A stretch of DNA of 47,641 nt, taken from Acidobacteriaceae bacterium (GTDB lineage Bacteria > Acidobacteriota > Terriglobia > Terriglobales > Acidobacteriaceae). The notes below the pieces were generated by a model. That model made no database searches. It had not been told where the DNA came from and saw only the letters and a list, made by a program, of their open reading frames with translations. The stretch is taken from assembly GCA_003142935.1 (NCBI GenBank), contig PLOG01000217.1, positions 43,834 to 91,474 on the forward strand, written 5' to 3'. This document shows positions 42,437 through 47,641 of this stretch, in pieces; positions within the stretch are counted from its first letter, which is position 1; each line of letters opens with the position of its first letter. The position numbers were made by a program, and so were the translations under genes.

Positions 42437-43393
42437 ATGCCGGCAGCCGAAACACAAACAGGTCCACAATCGCCGCACGTCACAGGCAACGCGCCGCCGC
42501 GGCTGAGTCACCTGCGCCTGCTTGAAGCCGAGAGCATCCACATCCTGCGCGAGGTCGCCTCGGAGTTTGAGCGGCCGGTGATGCTCTACTCCGTCGGCAA
42601 GGACTCGTCGGTGATGCTGCGGTTGGCGCAGAAGGCTTTTTATCCTGCGCCGATTCCTTTTCCGCTGCTGCATGTCGACACCGGATTCAAGTTTGCGGAG
42701 ATGCTGACATTCCGCGACGAGATGGCCCGCTCCATCGGCGCGGAGTTGCTGGTGTGGCGCAATGAACAGGCCATAGCCGCGGGGACAAATCCGATTGCGC
42801 TCGATACCAAACGCTGCTGCGGACTGCTGAAGACGCAGGCGCTGTTGGATGCGTTGCGGCACTACAACTTTGACGCCGCTTTCGGTGGCGCGCGCCGCGA
42901 CGAGGAGAAGTCGCGCGCCAAGGAGCGCATCTACTCGTTCCGCGACAGCGCGGGGCAGTGGGACCCGAAGAATCAACGTCCCGAGTTGTGGAACCTCTAC
43001 AACGCGCGCATCCATCCCGGCGAAAGCATTCGCGTCTTCCCGCTCTCCAACTGGACGGAGATGGATGTTTGGCAATACATCCACGAAGAGAAGATTCCGG
43101 TGGTCGATCTCTACTTTGCGAAGGAGCGGCCAATGTATGTCCGCGGCGATGAACTGCTGCCCATCGAGCAATCTTTTGTAGCGCGCCTCGGCGAGCAGCC
43201 GCAGATGGTGAAGTCGCGGCTGCGTTCGCTGGGCTGCAGCCCGTGCACGGGTGCTATCCGTTCCGATGCGGAGACCATTCCCGCGATTATCTCGGAGCTG
43301 ATTTCGTTCCGCTCTTCCGAGCGCGCCAACCGCGCCATCGACCACGATCAGGAAGGGTCAATGGAGATCAAGAAGCGGGAGGGATATTTCTAG
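42437..43393 (+). CDS. cysD: Sulfate adenylyltransferase subunit 2
   Basis: '[64 protein letters not shown]'. Confidence 0.96.
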   Translation: MPAAETQTGPQSPHVTGNAPPRLSHLRLLEAESIHILREVASEFERPVMLYSVGKDSSVMLRLAQKAFYPAPIPFPLLHVDTGFKFAEMLTFRDEMARSIGAELLVWRNEQAIAAGTNPIALDTKRCCGLLKTQALLDALRHYNFDAAFGGARRDEEKSRAKERIYSFRDSAGQWDPKNQRPELWNLYNARIHPGESIRVFPLSNWTEMDVWQYIHEEKIPVVDLYFAKERPMYVRGDELLPIEQSFVARLGEQPQMVKSRLRSLGCSPCTGAIRSDAETIPAIISELISFRSSERANRAIDHDQEGSMEIKKREGYF

Positions 43394-45163
43394 ATGTCGA
43401 TGCTGGCGGCTCCCACATTCTCCATTGACGAGTTTCTGCAGCAGGAGCGCGAGAAGGACCTGCTGCGCTTCTCGACAGCCGGCAGTGTGGACGACGGAAA
43501 GTCCACACTCATCGGGCGGCTGCTTTACGATACGCAATCCGTCTACGAAGACCAGGTGCGCTCGATTGAAGGAAAGGGAACGACCGCGCCGGGACAGATC
43601 GATTTCGCGCTGCTTACGGACGGGCTCCGCGCCGAACGCGAACAGGGCATCACGATCGATGTTGCCTACCGCTATTTCTCCACGGCGCGGCGCAAGTTCA
43701 TCATCGCCGATACGCCCGGCCACGAGCAGTACACGCGAAATATGGCAACCGGCGCGTCGACGGCCGATGCGGCGGTGGTTCTGATCGACGCCAGCAAGGG
43801 AGTGCTGATCCAGTCGCGCCGTCACGCTTACATTGCGTCGCTGCTGCGCGTGCGTCACGTTCTGGTGGCGGTGAACAAGATGGATTTGATCGGCTACGAC
43901 GAAGCGGCCTTCCGCGCCATCGAGGCGGACTTCAGCGCCGTTCTGGATCAGATTGCGGCCGATACCGGCAACCCGGTGGAGCGGATCGTTGTGCCGGTGA
44001 GCGCGCTGAAGGGCGACAACATCGTTCACAAATCGAATGCGATGGATTGGTACAAGGGACCATCGCTGCTGGAGTTGCTGGAGACCGTGCCGCCCTCGGT
44101 CGACACGCGCACTGCGCCGTTTCGATTTCCGGTGCAACGCGTGCTGCGGCCTGACCACACGTTCCGCGGATTTGCAGGGCAGATTGCTTCGGGAACCATT
44201 CGTTCCGGCGATGCGATCACCGTGTTGCCTTCGGGTAGAAGCGCAAGAGTCGAGCGCATTGTTACCTGGGACGGCGATTTGACCGAAGCCATTGCGCCGC
44301 TTTCCGTCACGCTGGTGCTCGATCGAGAACTCGATATCAGCCGCGGCGATCTGGTTGTTTCTTCCGAGACTCCGGCGACGGTTTCGAAGAGCGCGAAGGC
44401 CGCGCTGGTGTGGATGGATCAAAGGCCGCTTGAGCTGCATCGCCGCTATCTGCTGAAGCACACCAGCCAGACGGTGCCTGTGTTCGTTACCTCCATCGGT
44501 CACCGCACCGACCTGGGCACGTTGAATCACGAGCCGGCGCGAACGCTGCACATGAACGACATCGGCTCTGTGACCGTGAACCTGCTGCGGCCCATCGCGC
44601 TCGATGCTTATGAAGAAAACCGCAGCACCGGCGCCTTTATTTTGGTTGACGCAGAGACCAACGGGACGGTTGCGGCGGGCATGATTTCCGCGGCGTACAG
44701 CGAGACGGCAGCGGGTGCGCCGTTGCTCGCCGACGCGTGGGGCCCTTTGACGGCCGGGGAAAAGGAGGCGCGTTGGGGGCATCGCGGCGCGATTCTCGAA
44801 CTGAAAGGACCGAAGGAATTGGTGGACGCGATTGAACGCTCGCTGTTTGCGGCCGGCGCTGTTCCGGTTCGCATCGAGGCCGGCGACGATGCCTTCGTGC
44901 TTCATCCGAGCCTGCTGGAGATTGCGACCGCATTGCAGGTGCGGGCCGGGCTGCTGGCGCTGGTTGTCGACGCGAACGAAGCCAGTACGCTGATTGCGCG
45001 AATTGAAGGCCGGGAGGCGATTGTGAATGCGGCTGACATGCGCGATGCGGACGATACCGACGATGCGAACGATGCCAGGCGAGCAGGCAAGGCCGTCGCG
45101 GCCGTTCACCAGCTGCTGCGCGATGCGGGAGTTTTTATCTCTTCGGAAATGGCGGGGTTGTGA
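43394..45163 (+). CDS. cysN: Sulfate adenylyltransferase subunit 1 with degenerate C-terminal APS-kinase-like extension
   Basis: 'LRFSTAGSVDDGKSTLIGRLLYDTQ', 'IADTPGHEQYTRNMATGAS', 'VNKMDLIGY'. Confidence 0.95.
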   Translation: MSMLAAPTFSIDEFLQQEREKDLLRFSTAGSVDDGKSTLIGRLLYDTQSVYEDQVRSIEGKGTTAPGQIDFALLTDGLRAEREQGITIDVAYRYFSTARRKFIIADTPGHEQYTRNMATGASTADAAVVLIDASKGVLIQSRRHAYIASLLRVRHVLVAVNKMDLIGYDEAAFRAIEADFSAVLDQIAADTGNPVERIVVPVSALKGDNIVHKSNAMDWYKGPSLLELLETVPPSVDTRTAPFRFPVQRVLRPDHTFRGFAGQIASGTIRSGDAITVLPSGRSARVERIVTWDGDLTEAIAPLSVTLVLDRELDISRGDLVVSSETPATVSKSAKAALVWMDQRPLELHRRYLLKHTSQTVPVFVTSIGHRTDLGTLNHEPARTLHMNDIGSVTVNLLRPIALDAYEENRSTGAFILVDAETNGTVAAGMISAAYSETAAGAPLLADAWGPLTAGEKEARWGHRGAILELKGPKELVDAIERSLFAAGAVPVRIEAGDDAFVLHPSLLEIATALQVRAGLLALVVDANEASTLIARIEGREAIVNAADMRDADDTDDANDARRAGKAVAAVHQLLRDAGVFISSEMAGL

Positions 45164-45861
45164 TGAGCACAGTTGAGATCAATTCAGAAGTGAACGCGAA
45201 GCTGGAGCATGTGCGCGCCACGCTCGCTCGGGAGATCAAGGGCAAAGGGGACGTGTGCCTCACTTGCAGCTTTCAAGCCGAGGACGTGCTGCTGACAAAG
45301 CTCGGGATCGCGCTCGATCCAGGGGTTCCGATTCTCTTTCTCGATACCGGCTATCACTTCAAAGAGACCTATGAGTATCGGGATCGGATTGCGCGCGAGT
45401 GGGGTCTGAACCTGATCAACCTGCTGCCGGAAAAGACAGTGGCCGAACAGGAGGCAGAGTTTGGCTTGCTCTATCAGACCGCGCCGGACCGTTGCTGCGG
45501 GCTGCGCAAGGTAGAGCCGCTGTTCAAGGCGGTTGCAAATTATCGCGTATGGCTTACCGGGCTGCGCCGGGAGCAGGCAAAGAGCCGCGCGGCACTTGAG
45601 GAATCGGCGATGTTTGCGTTGCCGGGGGGCAAGCAGGTGCTGAAACTTGCGCCGCTGGCCGAGTGGACCACGCGCGATGTGTGGTATGCGTGCGAGCAGT
45701 TGTCGATTCCGCTGCTGCCGCTTTACGAGCGCGGCTACTCTTCGATCGGATGCGAGCCTTGCACGACTCTTCCACTCGACCCGAACGATCCACGCTCGGG
45801 GCGCTGGGCCGGGCGCAAAGTGGAGTGCGGAATTCACATTCAGGCTGCGCCGGCACAGTAA
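45163..45861 (+). CDS. cysH: Adenylyl-sulfate (APS) reductase-type CysH
   Basis: 'CSFQAEDVLLTKL', 'FLDTGYHFKETYEYRDRI', 'CCGLRKVEPL', 'GCEPCTT'; the CC and CxxC motifs suggest a [4Fe-4S] APS reductase. Confidence 0.92.
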   Translation: MSTVEINSEVNAKLEHVRATLAREIKGKGDVCLTCSFQAEDVLLTKLGIALDPGVPILFLDTGYHFKETYEYRDRIAREWGLNLINLLPEKTVAEQEAEFGLLYQTAPDRCCGLRKVEPLFKAVANYRVWLTGLRREQAKSRAALEESAMFALPGGKQVLKLAPLAEWTTRDVWYACEQLSIPLLPLYERGYSSIGCEPCTTLPLDPNDPRSGRWAGRKVECGIHIQAAPAQ

Positions 45862-45890
45862 GACGCGAACGGAGAGATCGGGGCTAGGGG

Positions 45891-46658
45891 ATGCAGTACA
45901 TTATCGGGTTCATCATCGCACTGTTCATTGCGCTCACCGGCGTAGGCGCGGGAACTGTCACGGTGCCGATTCTAGTGCTGTTTCTCGGAGTCCCCGCGCC
46001 GGAAGCGGTTGGCATTGGACTGATGTTCGCCACGGCTGTGAAATTGATTCTGGTGCCCGCGCAGATTCTGCGCCGCAACGTGGCGTGGCGCACGCTGGGC
46101 TTTATGCTCCTTGGCGGAGTGCCGGGCGTTTTGCTGGGGTCTCTGTTTTTGAAACACCTGGTCACCACGGGCTCGCAAAATCTTCTCAATGCATTGCTGG
46201 GCACGATCCTGGTGAGTACGGCAAGTTGGCAGATCTTCTATGCTCTCCGTCCGGCGAGGGAGAATCACGATTCCCGCGACCGCAGTCCGCTGCTTGCGTG
46301 GCTGATGTTTCCGGTTGGCGCGGAGGTGGGCTTTTCCTCCGCAGGAGCGGGCGCGCTGGGCAGCGCTGCCTTGCTGAGCCTGACTCCACTGGCGCCCGCG
46401 CAGATTGTCGGCACCGACATCGCCTTTGGATTCACGGTCTCGCTCATCGGCAGCGGCGCGCATTGGTTTTCGCACGCGGCCAATCAGGAGTTACTGATTG
46501 CGCTCATTGCCGGCGGCGTCTTCGGGGCCATCACCGGGACGGTGTTGAGCACGCACATTCCGCGCCGGCCCTTGCGGTTTGCGCTCTGGGTCTGGCTGCT
46601 GATTCTGGGCGGGGAGTTCATATTCAATAGCTATCACGTGTGGGCGGCGACGCGGTAG
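45891..46658 (+). CDS. TauE/SafE-family sulfite exporter/anion permease
   Basis: 'IIGFIIALFIALTGVGAGTVTVPILVLFLGVPAPEAVGIGLMFATAVKL', 'VGFSSAGAGALGSAALLSLTPLAPAQIVGTDIAFG'. Confidence 0.88.
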   Translation: MQYIIGFIIALFIALTGVGAGTVTVPILVLFLGVPAPEAVGIGLMFATAVKLILVPAQILRRNVAWRTLGFMLLGGVPGVLLGSLFLKHLVTTGSQNLLNALLGTILVSTASWQIFYALRPARENHDSRDRSPLLAWLMFPVGAEVGFSSAGAGALGSAALLSLTPLAPAQIVGTDIAFGFTVSLIGSGAHWFSHAANQELLIALIAGGVFGAITGTVLSTHIPRRPLRFALWVWLLILGGEFIFNSYHVWAATR

Positions 46659-46898
46659 GCGCTTGCCGGGAAACACTCAAATGCCGCCCAGCCCGATATG
46701 ATTGAGTAAAGATCACCTTCGCGAAACCGTCTTTCAGTATTTCCCGTTACATGAACTCGCTGCGCAGGCCTTCGGTTTAGCCAATCTGGACCAGCGGGGG
46801 GAGTTTAACGAGTGCGCCATTGGGCGTGTGAATTCGTTGTATTATCTAGAAAACCCATTTTATGAGTCCTTCCATACGAGCTACCCGGAGAGAATGAA

Positions 46899-47641
46899 AT
46901 GGAATTACTGACTTCATCCATACCGACGACGAATAAACACCTGATCCGCTGGGTCGAGAAGATGGCTGACCTCTGCCAGCCGGAAAAAATCTACTGGGTC
47001 GATGGTTCCCAGGCCGAGTACGACCACCTCTGCGATGTGCTCGTCAAGGCCGGCACTTTCACCAAGCTCAATCAAGAGCTCTGGCCGGGCTGCTTCTACG
47101 CCCGATCGGCGCCCAACGACGTGGCCCGCGTGGAAGACAGGACTTTTATCTGCTCGCTTTCGAAAGACAACGCCGGGCCCACCAATAATTGGGAAGACCC
47201 GTTCACCATGCGCAAGAAGCTCAGGGGACTGTTCAGCGGCTGCATGCGCGGGCGCACCATGTACGTGATGCCGTTCAGCATGGGGCCGGTGGGATCGCCG
47301 ATGTCGCAAATCGGCGTGGAGCTTACCGACTCTCCCTACGTGGTTGTCAATATGCGGATCATGGCGCGGATTGGGGCGCCGGTGTTTGCCGAGATCGACA
47401 AGGACATCAAGCGGGTGGTTCCCTGCCTGCACTCGGTGGGCGCGCCTCTTGAACCCGGCGAGAAGGATGTGCCGTGGCCCTGTAACGACGTGAAATATAT
47501 CGTCCATTTTCCCGAGACGCGCGAGATTTGGAGTTACGGTTCGGGGTATGGCGGCAACGCGCTGCTGGGCAAGAAGTGCTTTGCCTTGCGCATCGCTTCA
47601 AACATAGCGCGCGACGAAGGCTGGATGGCCGAGCACATGCT
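46899..47641 (+). CDS. pckG: Phosphoenolpyruvate carboxykinase (GTP), 3'-truncated by the window
   Basis: '[23 protein letters not shown]', '[62 protein letters not shown]', '[23 protein letters not shown]'; absent from the ORF track because it has no stop in the window. Confidence 0.94.
   Translation, partial: MELLTSSIPTTNKHLIRWVEKMADLCQPEKIYWVDGSQAEYDHLCDVLVKAGTFTKLNQELWPGCFYARSAPNDVARVEDRTFICSLSKDNAGPTNNWEDPFTMRKKLRGLFSGCMRGRTMYVMPFSMGPVGSPMSQIGVELTDSPYVVVNMRIMARIGAPVFAEIDKDIKRVVPCLHSVGAPLEPGEKDVPWPCNDVKYIVHFPETREIWSYGSGYGGNALLGKKCFALRIASNIARDEGWMAEHM

Noticed and set aside
42239-43345. 368-aa minus-strand ORF antisense to cysD
   Set aside because: Arg/His-rich composition typical of antisense frames in GC-rich DNA; the plus strand encodes clear CysD and the leader peptide.
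43358-45109. 583-aa minus-strand ORF antisense to cysN
   Set aside because: Low-information antisense frame; cysN on the plus strand is unambiguous.
46702-46911. 69-aa ORF overlapping the pckG start
   Set aside because: Weak TTG start, no recognisable domain and overlap with the well-supported pckG start; could be a gene remnant but not supportable.

Overview
GC-rich chromosomal window, probably from an Acidobacteriota (Terriglobia-like) genome; the taxon is inferred from gene content and style (Oar-like TonB receptor, choice-of-anchor-D protein, RDD protein with Ala-rich N-terminus). Most of it is housekeeping: gatC-gatA, yajC-secD-secF, a TonB/ExbB/ExbD/ExbD/TPR cluster, a 1057-aa TonB-dependent receptor (TBDR), dCMP deaminase, an MBL-fold hydrolase, a SurA-like PPIase, a DsbA-like protein, lptD, an RDD protein, vapBC, a ROK protein, sthA, a chemotaxis receptor, DUF177-rpmF-plsX, a MacB-like permease, a Zn-dehydrogenase, rsmA, cysD-cysN-cysH-tauE/safE and the 5' part of pckG. 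No CRISPR array, rRNA, convincing tRNA, prophage or IS element was seen. The most interesting signal is a pair of unlisted short ORFs: MSFASSPSRLHASAQQRSACCCCR* (15956-16030) upstream of the TBDR, and MNRETQRRSCCCLSNIFDGCPR* (42253-42321) upstream of cysD. Both have an uninterrupted cysteine run preceded by a Q-R-(R)-S motif, both end in Arg-stop encoded as CGC TAG, and both are followed by potential competing or Shine-Dalgarno-sequestering hairpins. I infer a cysteine-responsive attenuation regulon joining sulfate assimilation to an outer-membrane receptor. Other leads: a candidate structured RNA with near-consensus promoter and intrinsic terminator (15736-15901); four intergenic arrays of degenerate 7-bp repeats, each with a different sequence; a P-loop-less APS-kinase-like tail on CysN; a perfect 13-bp-arm palindrome at vapBC; and a 54-aa membrane ORF, absent from the ORF track, overlapping an ABC permease gene. 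All structure and family calls were made by eye.
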